In this document: positions 15,212 through 23,229 of the stretch, in pieces
How the letters are laid out: every line of letters begins with the position of its first letter
Position numbering within the stretch: position 1 is the first letter of the stretch
Assembly: GCA_947304495.1 (NCBI GenBank)
Contig: CAMZBG010000015.1
Coordinates: forward strand, 1-26,905
Reading direction: 5' to 3'
Source: an uncultured Clostridia bacterium
GTDB taxonomy: Bacteria > Bacillota_I > Bacilli_A > RF39 > UBA660
Length of the DNA stretch: 26,905 nucleotides
The notes under the pieces: model-generated
Seen by the model: the letters and a program-made list of their open reading frames with translations, nothing else
Databases searched by the model: none
Told to the model about the DNA's origin: nothing
Translations under genes and position numbers: made by a program

Positions 15212-15550
15212 ATGAGTATTAAGATTGAAAGATTGAATAATGCTTTTGCCTCAAAGATTAGTGAAGTGATACATGATGAAGTAAAGGATAGAGATATTGA
15301 TATGGTAACTATAACTGAAGTTAGAATTACCAACGATCTATCTTTTGCTAAAGTGTATTTTACAACTCTTGATGATGACAAAGAAAAAGTATTGAAGGCT
15401 TTAAACAAAGCTAGTAGTTTTATTAGAGGAAAGCTTTGTGAGAAAATTGAAATTAGAAAAATGCCAGAATTATCTTTTGTATATGATGAATCTATTGCTT
15501 ATGGTAAAAAGATAGAAGATATAATTGAAAGGATTAATAATAATGAATAA
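15212..15550 (+). CDS. rbfA: 30S ribosome-binding factor RbfA
   Basis: The protein has 112 residues, normal length. It opens with an IERLNNAFASKISEVI-type helix, then a VTITEVRITNDLSFAKVYFT strand region, and ends near LSFVYDESIAYGKKIEDII. RbfA is a KH-fold cold-shock factor that binds the 16S rRNA 5' helix region during 30S maturation. A strong AGGAGG site precedes the ATG. It overlaps nrnA by 8 nt. Confidence 0.95.
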   Translation: MSIKIERLNNAFASKISEVIHDEVKDRDIDMVTITEVRITNDLSFAKVYFTTLDDDKEKVLKALNKASSFIRGKLCEKIEIRKMPELSFVYDESIAYGKKIEDIIERINNNE

Positions 15551-16475
15551 TATTTTAGATGTTATTAATGAAAGTAAGAAGATAATATTGCTTACACATG
15601 AAAATCCTGATGGCGATGCAATTGGTTCAGTGATGGCTTTTTATCATATGTTAAAAAAGTTTAATAAGGATATAGAGGTTGTTATACCTGAAATTCCTGA
15701 TAGATTTTTATTTATGGATTCAATAGATGTAGTTAAAAAGTCAAGTTCAGACGAATTTGATTTAGGGATAATATTAGATTGTGCTAGTAAAGAACGTATT
15801 GGTGAAGAAAACAATGAGTTTAATAGATGTAAAAAGACGATAGTTATCGACCATCATGAGACAAACTCACTATATGGAGATATCAATCATATAGAGAAGA
15901 ATATTTCTTCTTGTGCACAGGTTATATATTATTTATTTAAAGATTATATTAATCAACAAGCTGGTAGTGCTTTAGCTGTAGGATTACTTACTGATACGGC
16001 GGGATTTAGAAATTGTAATGTCGATAAAAATACTTTTCTAATGGCAGCTGAATTAATTGATTTAGGAGTTAATATTTATAATATATATTATTTAGTGTTA
16101 TCTAAAAAAACAGATTCTGAATATGCATTGATGAAAATGACACTTGATAGAATGGAATTATTTGAAGATGGTAAAATAGCCTTCTCGTATATTTCACATG
16201 AAGATATGGAAAATGTTGGTGCTAAATTAGGTGATCATGAAGGATTAGTTGATCTTGGTAGAAATATTGACGGAGTCGAAGTGTCAATCTTTATGAGAGA
16301 AGATGATGGATATAATATTTCATTTAGATCAAATGGATTAATTAATGTCAATAATATAGCTAAAAAGTTTAATGGTGGAGGCCATAGAATGGCTGCTGGT
16401 GCCAAATCTAGATTATCTTTTAAAGAGACAAAAGAAAAAGTTATTAATGAAACTATAAAGGAATTTAATAAGTAA
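15543..16475 (+). CDS. nrnA: DHH-family oligoribonuclease / pAp phosphatase NrnA
   Basis: The protein has 310 residues. The DHH-DHHA1 phosphoesterase layout is clear: HENPDGDAIGS near residue 20, ILDCAS in the second motif, DHH at 103-105 followed by ETN, DTAGFR later, and the C-terminal DHHA1 motif GGGHRMAAGA. In Bacillota, NrnA degrades very short RNAs (nanoRNAs) and dephosphorylates pAp using Mn2+. ATG 15543 follows AAGGA (15529-15533) and overlaps rbfA; an in-frame TTG at 15525 is less likely. The rbfA-nrnA-truB order is common in Bacillota and Mollicutes. Confidence 0.93.
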   Translation: MNNILDVINESKKIILLTHENPDGDAIGSVMAFYHMLKKFNKDIEVVIPEIPDRFLFMDSIDVVKKSSSDEFDLGIILDCASKERIGEENNEFNRCKKTIVIDHHETNSLYGDINHIEKNISSCAQVIYYLFKDYINQQAGSALAVGLLTDTAGFRNCNVDKNTFLMAAELIDLGVNIYNIYYLVLSKKTDSEYALMKMTLDRMELFEDGKIAFSYISHEDMENVGAKLGDHEGLVDLGRNIDGVEVSIFMREDDGYNISFRSNGLINVNNIAKKFNGGGHRMAAGAKSRLSFKETKEKVINETIKEFNK

Positions 16476-17341
16476 TGAATGGTATTATTATTATTAATAA
16501 ACCTTTAGGATACACTAGTAGAGATGTTGTAGATGAGGTTTCTAAATGTTTTAAGACCAAAAAAGTAGGACATGCTGGAACATTAGATCCGAATGCCAGT
16601 GGAGTACTGATCGTATGTGTAAACAAAGGGTTAAAAGTTTGTGAGTTATTTAGTGATTGTGATAAAGAATATGAAACTGAAATAATTTTAGGAATTGAAA
16701 CAGATACACTGGATATGGATAAAAATGCAACGATTATTAGGGAAGAAAATGTCAATATAGATGAGGAAACTCTAAAAAAGGTAGTTAATTCTTTTAAGGG
16801 AAAATATATGCAAGAAGTTCCTAAATATTCAGCTGTTAAAATTAACGGAAAAAAACTATATGAATATGCAAGAAGTGGTGTTGAAGTAGAATTACCTAAA
16901 AAAGAAGTAGAAATCAAAGATATTGAAATAATAAGTGATATTGTTTATAGAGATGGTAAAGGGTACTTTAAAATTAGAACTACTGTTAGTAAAGGAACGT
17001 ATATTAGAAGTTTGGTTAGAGATATTGGTAATAAATTAGGTATTCCAATGGTAGTTAATCAACTAACAAGGACTAAAATTGGTAATTTCTCACTTAGTGA
17101 TTGTTGTTCACTTGAAGATGTTAGGAATAATAATTATAAGTTATTATCTATTATGGATAGTTTTCCTAATATTCCTATTGTAAAAGTTAATGATAATATG
17201 GCTTATAAGATTAGGAACGGGGTTATTATGGATCATTTTTTTGATAGTGATATGGCTTTTATAACTGATAAAGATAATAATCTATTAGCTTTATATAAAA
17301 ATATATATGATAAAAGTAGAGCATATAAGATGTTTATATAG
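16475..17341 (+). CDS. truB: tRNA pseudouridine(55) synthase TruB
   Basis: The protein has 288 residues. TruB makes pseudouridine 55 in the T loop of tRNA. The catalytic segment GHAGTLDPNASGVL has Asp38 as nucleophile; KYMQEVPKYSAVKINGKKLYEYAR and the TKGTYIRSL-like SKGTYIRSLVRD motif follow. The start overlaps the nrnA stop by one base (TAATG-type). It is the last gene of the operon. ribF, which often follows truB in Bacilli, is absent here. The tRNA T loops in this window (TTTGACT, TTTGATT) still contain U55, the enzyme's target. Confidence 0.95.
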   Translation: MNGIIIINKPLGYTSRDVVDEVSKCFKTKKVGHAGTLDPNASGVLIVCVNKGLKVCELFSDCDKEYETEIILGIETDTLDMDKNATIIREENVNIDEETLKKVVNSFKGKYMQEVPKYSAVKINGKKLYEYARSGVEVELPKKEVEIKDIEIISDIVYRDGKGYFKIRTTVSKGTYIRSLVRDIGNKLGIPMVVNQLTRTKIGNFSLSDCCSLEDVRNNNYKLLSIMDSFPNIPIVKVNDNMAYKIRNGVIMDHFFDSDMAFITDKDNNLLALYKNIYDKSRAYKMFI

Positions 17342-17399
17342 CTCTTTTTGTGTGGTTTTATCATTGACCAGCAAAAGATTTACTATAATGCATATTATT

Positions 17400-17436
17400 A
17401 AAACTATTAAACTTTGTTTAGTAGTTTTTCTTTATT
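17400..17436 (+). terminator. Terminator of the rimP-truB operon
   Basis: A 13-bp stem (17400-17412 with 17416-17428, one T-G pair) has loop TTT and a T-rich tail. It is the longest hairpin among the intergenic regions here. Confidence 0.85.
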
Positions 17437-17459
17437 TTATATGGCTTATTTGTTATAAT
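17431..17459 (+). promoter_or_regulatory. Promoter of sufB
   Basis: TTTATT (17431-17436), 17-nt spacer, TATAAT (17454-17459), with TGT before the -10 as extended element. The -35 overlaps the terminator tail. The leader would be about 13 nt, barely including the AAGG of the RBS. Confidence 0.55.
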
Positions 17460-17478
17460 TATTACAGAAGGCGATAAT

Positions 17479-18786
17479 ATGAAACTTACAAGAGAAGTTA
17501 TAAAAAAAATATCAAAGATTAAAAACGAGCCTAATTGGATGATGGAATTTAGACTAAAGGCTTTTGAATCATTTACTAATCTTGAACAACCTAATTTTGG
17601 GCCAGAAATAAAAATAGATTTTGATTCGATAACTTACTATAAAGAGAGAGCAAATGAGTTAACTAATGATTGGGAAAAGATTAGTTGTGCTATTCGAAAT
17701 GAATTTAAAGATTTAGGTGTAATAGATGCTGAAAGTAAGTATTTAGATGGTATGGGAGCACAATATGATAGTGAAGTAATATATCATAATATGATTAAAG
17801 AATTAGAAAGTAAAAATGTTATATTTATGGATACGGATAGTGCACTTAAGAAATATCCTGAATTGTTTAAGAAATACTTTAATAAATTAGTTAAATATAA
17901 TGAGAATAAATATACTGCTTTAAATGGAGCAGTATGGAGTGGAGGAACTTTTATATATATTCCTAAGAATACTAAATTAGATAGACCACTTCAAAGTTAT
18001 TTTCGAATAAATAGTAAAAATATGGGACAATTTGAAAGAACTTTAATTATTGTCGATGATAATAGTGAACTGCATTATATTGAAGGATGTACTGCACCAA
18101 CCTATACTGAGGATGCACTGCATGCAGCTGTAGTGGAAATATATGTTGGTAAAAATGCTAAATGTAGATATACGACTATTCAGAATTGGTCTAATGATGT
18201 ATATAATTTAGTTACAAAAAGGGCAATTGTCGATGAGAATGGACTTATGGAATGGATAGATGGTAATGTCGGTGCTGGTACTAATATGAAATATCCTTGT
18301 TGTGTTTTAAACGGTAAATATGCAAGAGGTAGTTGTATTACCGTTGCGGCTGCTGGTAGAGGACAAGTACAAGATACTGGTGCTAGAATGATTCATTTAG
18401 CGCCACATACGAAGAGTAATATTATATCTAAATCAATCGCTTCAAATGGTGGAAATGCAACATATAGAGGTACGGTTAGAATTGCTAAAAATGCTACAAA
18501 TTCTATTAGTAATGTCAAATGTGATACTATTATTTTAGATGAAGAGTCAAAAAGTGACACAATACCTAAAAATATTGTGTTAAATAATAGTTCATATTTA
18601 GAGCATGAAGCAACTGTATCTAAAATAGAAGAAGATAAATTGTTTTATTTAATGAGTAGAGGACTTGATGAAGATAAAGCTAAAGAATTAATTGTGTTGG
18701 GATTCATAAATGCTTTTAGAGAGGAATTACCTATGGAATATGCTGTTGAACTTAATAGACTATTAAGTGTCACAATAGGAGGATAG
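17479..18786 (+). CDS. sufB: Fe-S cluster assembly scaffold SufB
   Basis: The protein has 435 residues, slightly shorter than the usual 465-480. SufB forms the SufBC2D complex on which Fe-S clusters are built. SufB-type landmarks are WMMEFRLKAFESF at 20-32, YYKER, the beta-helix core with GCTAPTYTEDALHAAVVEI, and the C-terminal SKSDTIPKNIV, then EHEATVSKIEEDKLFYLMSRG and the ending VELNRLL. The Cys of KCDTII, which in E. coli SufB serves cluster assembly, is present (SNVKCDT). It stands alone here without sufC, sufD, sufS or sufU, unlike the normal operon. Its client in this window could be the two [4Fe-4S] clusters of the oxidoreductase at 23230. A SufD paralogue is less likely, given the length and the Cys. 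Confidence 0.92.
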   Translation: MKLTREVIKKISKIKNEPNWMMEFRLKAFESFTNLEQPNFGPEIKIDFDSITYYKERANELTNDWEKISCAIRNEFKDLGVIDAESKYLDGMGAQYDSEVIYHNMIKELESKNVIFMDTDSALKKYPELFKKYFNKLVKYNENKYTALNGAVWSGGTFIYIPKNTKLDRPLQSYFRINSKNMGQFERTLIIVDDNSELHYIEGCTAPTYTEDALHAAVVEIYVGKNAKCRYTTIQNWSNDVYNLVTKRAIVDENGLMEWIDGNVGAGTNMKYPCCVLNGKYARGSCITVAAAGRGQVQDTGARMIHLAPHTKSNIISKSIASNGGNATYRGTVRIAKNATNSISNVKCDTIILDEESKSDTIPKNIVLNNSSYLEHEATVSKIEEDKLFYLMSRGLDEDKAKELIVLGFINAFREELPMEYAVELNRLLSVTIGG

Positions 18787-18787
18787 A

Positions 18788-20038
18788 ATGAAAAAAGTAC
18801 TATTTGTTTTATTGATTTTAGCACTATTATTTGGTGGATATCTTTTATATGATAATTATTTTAATCAAGGTATACCTGTACTTAATGTAGAAGAAAGTGT
18901 TGTTAATATAGATGAATTATATATATACGGAACACATTTAAATATGCATGGTAATACTATTGATGATGATAATCTTGATTTAGTTTTATATAATGGAAGT
19001 TTTTTAAATTACGATATTAATCTAACTAATGATGGATTTAATTTATCCGATAATATTAATAAAGGTATATATTTGGATGAAATACCAAGAGGAAATTATT
19101 ATGTGTTTTTAAGAAGTCATAATAAAGACGAAAACGATGAAGATGTATATAAATATTATACGTTAAATAATACGACTAAATATACAGAGACAACTTATTA
19201 TACATTGAGTAATATTGGTAATAAAATAGTCATTAATAATGAAGCAGAGACATATCATACTTTGATGTTAAATGTTAGTAAAAATCAAGATGAGGTATAT
19301 GATGTGGTAGTAGATGCAGGACATGGTGGAAAAGATAGTGGAGCTATTAAGAATGGTTATTATGAGTCTTATTTTACGATGAAAATTGCATCAAGCTTGA
19401 AAGAAAAATTAGAAAGTTATGGAGTTAAAGTTAAGCTTACTAGAGAAGAAAATCAACTTACTAAAGATGAAACAATGAAGGATTATGGTGCTCATGGTAG
19501 GGCTGTAATTCCACACGAAGTGAATGCCAAATACATATTTTCTATTCATATGAATAGTAGTTCTAGTAGTTATGTTAATGGATTAGAAATTTATTTAGCT
19601 AATAGGTCAGATTACAGTTTTGCTAAAACATTAGCTAGTAATATAGTTAATAAAACGGGAATAAATTATTCAAGTAATAGAATAGGTAAAAAAGCAGATG
19701 GTATATATACGAGAACATTTACTTTAGATAATATAAATAGTTCTAAAAAAGAATACTTAGATAAAGGAATGGAACCATATGATGTAACTACTAAATCCAA
19801 TTACTATTTTATAATTAGAGAAACTGGTGGTATTATGACAGGGGCATATGTCGATAATAGAAATGAGGAAATAGGAGAAAATCCTTATTATGATAGTAAC
19901 GTTGGAGTAGAATCATATTTGTTAGAGTTAGGATACTTATCTAATAAGAAGGATTTAGACAATATGATTAATAATATGGATAAGTTCACTGATGCTATTA
20001 GTGAATCATTTAAGAATTTATTTGTTACTGAAGAATAA
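18788..20038 (+). CDS. N-acetylmuramoyl-L-alanine amidase (Amidase_3), membrane-anchored
   Basis: The protein has 416 residues. An N-terminal hydrophobic segment (about 4-24) looks like an uncleaved anchor or signal. A beta-rich region of about 140 residues of unknown type follows, then the Amidase_3 zinc domain: DAGHGGKDSGA (176-186, His179), the zinc-ligand glutamate (near 193, YYESYF), SIHMNS (252-257, His254) and the catalytic-type glutamate in LLELGYLSN (Glu380). It cleaves the bond between MurNAc and the stem peptide. It has RBS AGGAGG and lies 1 nt after sufB, so the two are cotranscribed, with no obvious functional link. The presence of a peptidoglycan hydrolase shows a walled cell, unlike mycoplasmas. 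A sporulation-type amidase is possible but not shown. Confidence 0.92.
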   Translation: MKKVLFVLLILALLFGGYLLYDNYFNQGIPVLNVEESVVNIDELYIYGTHLNMHGNTIDDDNLDLVLYNGSFLNYDINLTNDGFNLSDNINKGIYLDEIPRGNYYVFLRSHNKDENDEDVYKYYTLNNTTKYTETTYYTLSNIGNKIVINNEAETYHTLMLNVSKNQDEVYDVVVDAGHGGKDSGAIKNGYYESYFTMKIASSLKEKLESYGVKVKLTREENQLTKDETMKDYGAHGRAVIPHEVNAKYIFSIHMNSSSSSYVNGLEIYLANRSDYSFAKTLASNIVNKTGINYSSNRIGKKADGIYTRTFTLDNINSSKKEYLDKGMEPYDVTTKSNYYFIIRETGGIMTGAYVDNRNEEIGENPYYDSNVGVESYLLELGYLSNKKDLDNMINNMDKFTDAISESFKNLFVTEE

Positions 20039-20062
20039 AGTGTAAAATTTGTGTTAAATTTT

Positions 20063-20093
20063 AAAAAATCAAAATTTATTTTTTGATTTTTTT
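20063..20093 (+). terminator. First terminator after the amidase gene
   Basis: An A-rich/T-rich stem (AAAAAATCAAAA with its T-rich complement around TTGATT) runs into T7, 24 nt after the stop. Only one G-C pair in the stem. Confidence 0.7.
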
Positions 20094-20182
20094 ATTTTTT
20101 TCGTTTCTATTAATTCTGGATATTTAATATTTATTTTTTTATAATTATGAATGTTATATATTTATAGATTATTCATTTATTT

Positions 20183-20216
20183 AATCATTATCAAAATAGT
20201 GATGATTTTTTTTATT
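20183..20216 (+). terminator. Second, tandem terminator upstream of ssb
   Basis: The stem AATCATTAT/GTGATGATT (20183-20191/20199-20207, two wobble pairs) has a 7-nt loop and a tail of T with one A. It lies about 90 nt after the first terminator. Confidence 0.65.
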
Positions 20217-20224
20217 TTTTTAAT

Positions 20225-20253
20225 TTGTATTACTTTTTTTAGTATGGTATGTT
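20225..20253 (+). promoter_or_regulatory. Promoter of ssb
   Basis: TTGTAT (20225-20230), 17-nt spacer, TATGTT (20248-20253), preceded by TGG as extended -10. The RBS AAAGGAGGG follows. Confidence 0.5.
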
Positions 20254-20273
20254 GAAGCAGAAAGGAGGGAAGC

Positions 20274-20693
20274 ATGATAAATCAAGTTACTATTGTTGGA
20301 AGATTGGTAAAAACACCAGACTTGTTTATTACTGAAAATGGAACTAAAGGATCATTTGTTACTTTGGCAGTTGGTAGACCTTTTAAAAATGCCGATGGCG
20401 AATATGAAACTGATTTTTTAGATTGTACTTTATGGACGGGAATTGCTGAGAATACAGCTGAGTATTGTCAAAAAGGAGATGTAATTGGTGTTAGAGGTAG
20501 GTTGCAATCAAGATTAATTGAAAATGAAGATGGAACTAAAACAAAGAAAATGGATATTATTGCTGAGAGAGTTACTTTTCTAGCTTCGGCTAAAAATAAT
20601 AATGATGGTGTGATATCAATCGAAGATACGAATGAAGAAGAAAAGCCTGATAATAGTGAGAAAAAGAAGAATCAGGATAAAAATAAGAAATAA
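20274..20693 (+). CDS. ssb: Single-stranded DNA-binding protein (SSB family)
   Basis: The protein has 139 residues. The OB fold is typical: MINQVTIVGRLVKTPDL at the start, FVTLAVGRPFKNADGEYETDFLDCTLWTGIAENTAEYCQKGDVIGVRGRLQSR, then MDIIAERVTFL. It would coat single-stranded DNA in replication and repair. Unlike normal SSB, it lacks the acidic C-terminal tip (DDDIPF type) that recruits partner proteins; the tail is acidic around residues 115-128, then ends in a Lys-rich stretch (KKKNQDKNKK). The gene is not in the usual rpsF-ssb-rpsR setting but next to an XRE regulator. It may be a second SSB with a different partner set. Strong RBS. Confidence 0.92.
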   Translation: MINQVTIVGRLVKTPDLFITENGTKGSFVTLAVGRPFKNADGEYETDFLDCTLWTGIAENTAEYCQKGDVIGVRGRLQSRLIENEDGTKTKKMDIIAERVTFLASAKNNNDGVISIEDTNEEEKPDNSEKKKNQDKNKK

Positions 20694-20716
20694 TAGTTGT
20701 GAAAGGATATGGAATT

Positions 20717-21064
20717 ATGATTTTAGGGTATAGACTCAAAATACTAAGGAGAGAAAAAGGACTTAGTCAAGATGATTTAGGAAAACTAATTGGAGTATCA
20801 AAAGTTTCGGTTTCTGGATATGAGAAAGGAACAAGAGTACCAAGTATGGAAATTTTTTTAAAATTACTGAAAGTTTTCGAAATTTCTGCTGATTATATAT
20901 TAGGAAGAGAATTAAATGTCGTATGTGAAAGCGACGACAATATTAAGTTACAGCTATCAAGTAGTGATATTCAAATAATAAGAGAATTAAGAACAAAGCC
21001 AATTTTATATTGTGAGATTGCCAGCGATCCTAGAAGATTTTTTACTAATTTAACGAAAAAATAA
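20717..21064 (+). CDS. XRE-family helix-turn-helix regulator
   Basis: The protein has 115 residues. The N-terminal HTH (about 5-60) reads RLKILRREKGLSQDDLGKLI, then VSKVSVSGYEKGTRVPS, ending ADYILGRE; this is the usual lambda-repressor-like fold of XRE proteins. The C-terminal 45 residues (with IQIIRELRTKP and DPRRFF) are not recognised and could be a dimer or sensing part. ATG 20717 is chosen for AAAGGA at 20702-20707; an in-frame GTG 20699 lies upstream of that site. It follows ssb by about 20 nt and is probably cotranscribed. The target is unknown. No phage or plasmid genes are nearby, so it is probably chromosomal and not a prophage repressor. Confidence 0.88.
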   Translation: MILGYRLKILRREKGLSQDDLGKLIGVSKVSVSGYEKGTRVPSMEIFLKLLKVFEISADYILGRELNVVCESDDNIKLQLSSSDIQIIRELRTKPILYCEIASDPRRFFTNLTKK

Positions 21065-21084
21065 TATATAATATTTAACATTTA

Positions 21085-21093
21085 TGGTATAAT
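21085..21093 (+). promoter_or_regulatory. Extended -10 promoter of asnS
   Basis: TGG followed by TATAAT (21088-21093), 22 nt before the ATG. No convincing -35 at 16-18 nt. The leader is too short for a T-box, so asnS does not appear to be controlled by tRNA-Asn charging. Confidence 0.5.
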
Positions 21094-21114
21094 ATCTTGT
21101 AAGGAAGTGATACC

Positions 21115-22485
21115 ATGATAGATGTTAAAGATCTTTTTGAAGGTGACTATATTGACAAAGAAGTTACTGTTAGTGGTTGGATTAGAAATCATCGTAAACA
21201 AAAAGAGTTTGGTTTTATTGATTTTAATGATGGAACTTTTTTTAAAAACCTGCAAATAGTTTATGATAAAGATTTAAAAAATTTTGAAGATATTCAGAAA
21301 CTTCATATTGGTAGTGCCGTTACAGTAACTGGAAAGATTATCAAGTCTGAAGGTGCTGGTCAATCTATAGAAATGAAACTTAAGAGTTTTGTTTTAGAAG
21401 GCGATTGTCCTGAAGATTATCCAATTCAACCTAAAAGACATACAAGAGAATTTTTAAGAGAGCAAGCATATTTGAGAGTAAGAACAAATTTGTATGGTGC
21501 CGTGTTTAGAGTTAGAAGTGCTGCTGCATATGCGATTCATAAATATTTCCAAGATAATGGCTATGTTTATTTTCATGCACCAATAATTACAGCAAGTGAT
21601 TGCGAAGGTGCCGGCGAAATGTTCCAAGTTACTACACTAGACTTAGATAGAGTAGCTAAAACAGGTGAAGTTGACTATAGCAAGGATTTCTTTGGAAAGC
21701 CAGCTGCCCTTACAGTTAGTGGACAATTACAAGCTGAAACTTTTGCTTTAGGATATAAGAAAGTATATACTTTCGGCCCTACTTTTAGAGCTGAAAACTC
21801 AAATACCAAGACACATGCTTCTGAATTTTGGATGATTGAACCTGAAATTGCTTTTTGTGATTTAGAAGAAGATATGAATATCATGGAAAGTATGTTAAAA
21901 TATGTGGTTAAATATGTACTTGATAACTTACCTGAAGAAATGGAATTCTTTGATAATTTTGTAGAAAAAGGATTAATTGAAAAATTGAAACGACTAATTG
22001 ATAGCAAATTTACACGTGTCGATCATGAAGAAGTTATTTCGATATTAAAGAAAGCAGATGTGAAATGGGAATTCCCTCCAGAATATGGTGAGGATATTGC
22101 TAAAGAGCATGAAAAATATATTACCGAATACTTTAATGGCCCTGTATTTATTAAAAACTGGCCAAAGGATATTAAAGCATTTTACATGAAACAAAATGAT
22201 GATGGCAAAACTGTGGCTGCCGTAGACTTAGAAGTACCTGGTGCTGGTGAACTAATGGGTGGTAGTCAAAGAGAAGAAGATTATGATAAATTGCTTGCAA
22301 GAATCAAAGAACTTGGAATGAAGGAAGAAGATTTTGATTGGTATCTAAATCTTAGAAAGTTTGGTGGATGTGTACATTCAGGATTTGGTATGGGATTTGA
22401 AAGACTTATCATCTATTTAACTGGTGTAGACAATATAAGAGATGTAATTCCTTATCCTAGAACACCTGGTAACTGTGATTATTAA
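21115..22485 (+). CDS. asnS: Asparaginyl-tRNA synthetase
   Basis: The protein has 456 residues. It charges tRNA-Asn with asparagine. The N-terminal OB anticodon-binding domain (VTVSGWIRNHRKQKEFGFIDFNDG) is followed by the class II core: motif 2 around FRAENSNTKTHASEFWMIEPE and motif 3 at GFGMGFERLIIYLTG, ending DVIPYPRTPGNCDY. The AsnRS-type sequence at motif 2 (TKTHASEFWMIEPE) and the C-terminal NCDY separate it from AspRS and LysRS. RBS AAGGAAG. The GGSQREEDYD segment fits AsnRS. A terminator follows at once. Confidence 0.96.
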   Translation: MIDVKDLFEGDYIDKEVTVSGWIRNHRKQKEFGFIDFNDGTFFKNLQIVYDKDLKNFEDIQKLHIGSAVTVTGKIIKSEGAGQSIEMKLKSFVLEGDCPEDYPIQPKRHTREFLREQAYLRVRTNLYGAVFRVRSAAAYAIHKYFQDNGYVYFHAPIITASDCEGAGEMFQVTTLDLDRVAKTGEVDYSKDFFGKPAALTVSGQLQAETFALGYKKVYTFGPTFRAENSNTKTHASEFWMIEPEIAFCDLEEDMNIMESMLKYVVKYVLDNLPEEMEFFDNFVEKGLIEKLKRLIDSKFTRVDHEEVISILKKADVKWEFPPEYGEDIAKEHEKYITEYFNGPVFIKNWPKDIKAFYMKQNDDGKTVAAVDLEVPGAGELMGGSQREEDYDKLLARIKELGMKEEDFDWYLNLRKFGGCVHSGFGMGFERLIIYLTGVDNIRDVIPYPRTPGNCDY

Positions 22486-22509
22486 GAAGGTTTTTTCCTT
22501 CTTTTTTTT
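22484..22509 (+). terminator. Terminator of asnS
   Basis: The stem AAGAAGG/CCTTCTT (22484-22490/22497-22503) has a T6 loop and a T tail, starting in the stop codon. Confidence 0.85.
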
Positions 22510-22571
22510 GTAAAATTTGGCAATTATATTTAACTAATGTTTGTAAATAATAAGAATAAAAGGAGGTATAT

Positions 22572-23159
22572 ATGAAAAAAGTATTAATACTATCTGGAAT
22601 GTTGCTAATATTTTTAACTGGTTGTGGTGCTGGAGCTAGCAAGACAATGAATTGCTCTTATCAGACTACAACTAATAATTTGACTACAAGAATGTCATAC
22701 AATATTGATTATGAGGGTACTGAAGTAAAAAAGTTACGTGTCTCTTATAATTATCATCAGGATGTTATGAACGATACTGATGGTGATGGAAACAATGATA
22801 TAGATGGTGTTGGGACTGGTACTGATGGAACAACTAACGATACGCAAATCGATAATGATGGTATTATTGATGGCGTCGTAGGTAGTGCAATCGACGATGT
22901 TATCAATGGAGTTACCGATGTTATTTTAGATGTTTCTGGGTTACGTGACAGACATGCAAATGTACAAAACACTTATGGAAACATACCAGGATTTTCTGTG
23001 CAAACAACCGATGATATGACTGATAACGATTACCGTGTAACTTATATAATCGATTATGATACGATTAGTGATAGTGATTTGACAAACTTAAATTTATCTA
23101 GAAATATAAATACATTAAGAGATAATTACATCGCGCAAGGTTTTTCTTGTAATGAGTAA
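22572..23159 (+). CDS. Asp-rich lipoprotein of unknown function
   Basis: The protein has 195 residues. A lipoprotein signal peptide ends in lipobox LTGC (15-18), so Cys18 should be lipidated and the protein anchored outside the membrane. The start of the mature part (CSYQTTTNN, then MSYNIDYEGTEVKKLRVSYNY) recalls small YehR/DUF1307-like lipoproteins. A low-complexity acidic stretch at about 68-101 follows, with DTDGDGNNDIDG and DNDGIIDG, like the DxDxDG calcium-binding loops of thrombospondin type 3 repeats. The end (RVTYIIDYDTI, then NYIAQGFSC) again looks like the DUF1307 type, so the acidic part may be an insertion. RBS AAAGGAGG. No promoter clearly seen. Weak assignment of family. Confidence 0.8.
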   Translation: MKKVLILSGMLLIFLTGCGAGASKTMNCSYQTTTNNLTTRMSYNIDYEGTEVKKLRVSYNYHQDVMNDTDGDGNNDIDGVGTGTDGTTNDTQIDNDGIIDGVVGSAIDDVINGVTDVILDVSGLRDRHANVQNTYGNIPGFSVQTTDDMTDNDYRVTYIIDYDTISDSDLTNLNLSRNINTLRDNYIAQGFSCNE

Positions 23160-23176
23160 TTTCTTTTTTTGTTTTG

Positions 23177-23205
23177 TTGAATAAAATAGTTATTTATTAT
23201 ATAAT
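23177..23205 (+). promoter_or_regulatory. Promoter of the pyruvate:ferredoxin oxidoreductase gene
   Basis: TTGAAT (23177-23182), 17-nt spacer, perfect TATAAT (23200-23205). Predicted leader of about 18 nt. Confidence 0.7.
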
Positions 23206-23229
23206 TATTATTGAATAGAGGTGTTGTTC

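Noticed and set aside
16465..16917. 150-residue minus-strand open frame opposite truB
   Set aside because: truB in the other frame is unmistakable, and the minus frame has no RBS or recognisable family.
17364..17389. TTGACC and TATAAT between truB and the operon terminator, as a promoter for a small RNA ending at 17436
   Set aside because: The spacer is only 14 nt, too short for a normal sigma-A promoter. The hairpin is fully explained as the terminator of the rimP-truB operon.
21065..21114. T-box riboswitch upstream of asnS
   Set aside because: The intergenic region is only 50 nt with a -10 in its middle; there is no room for specifier and antiterminator stems.
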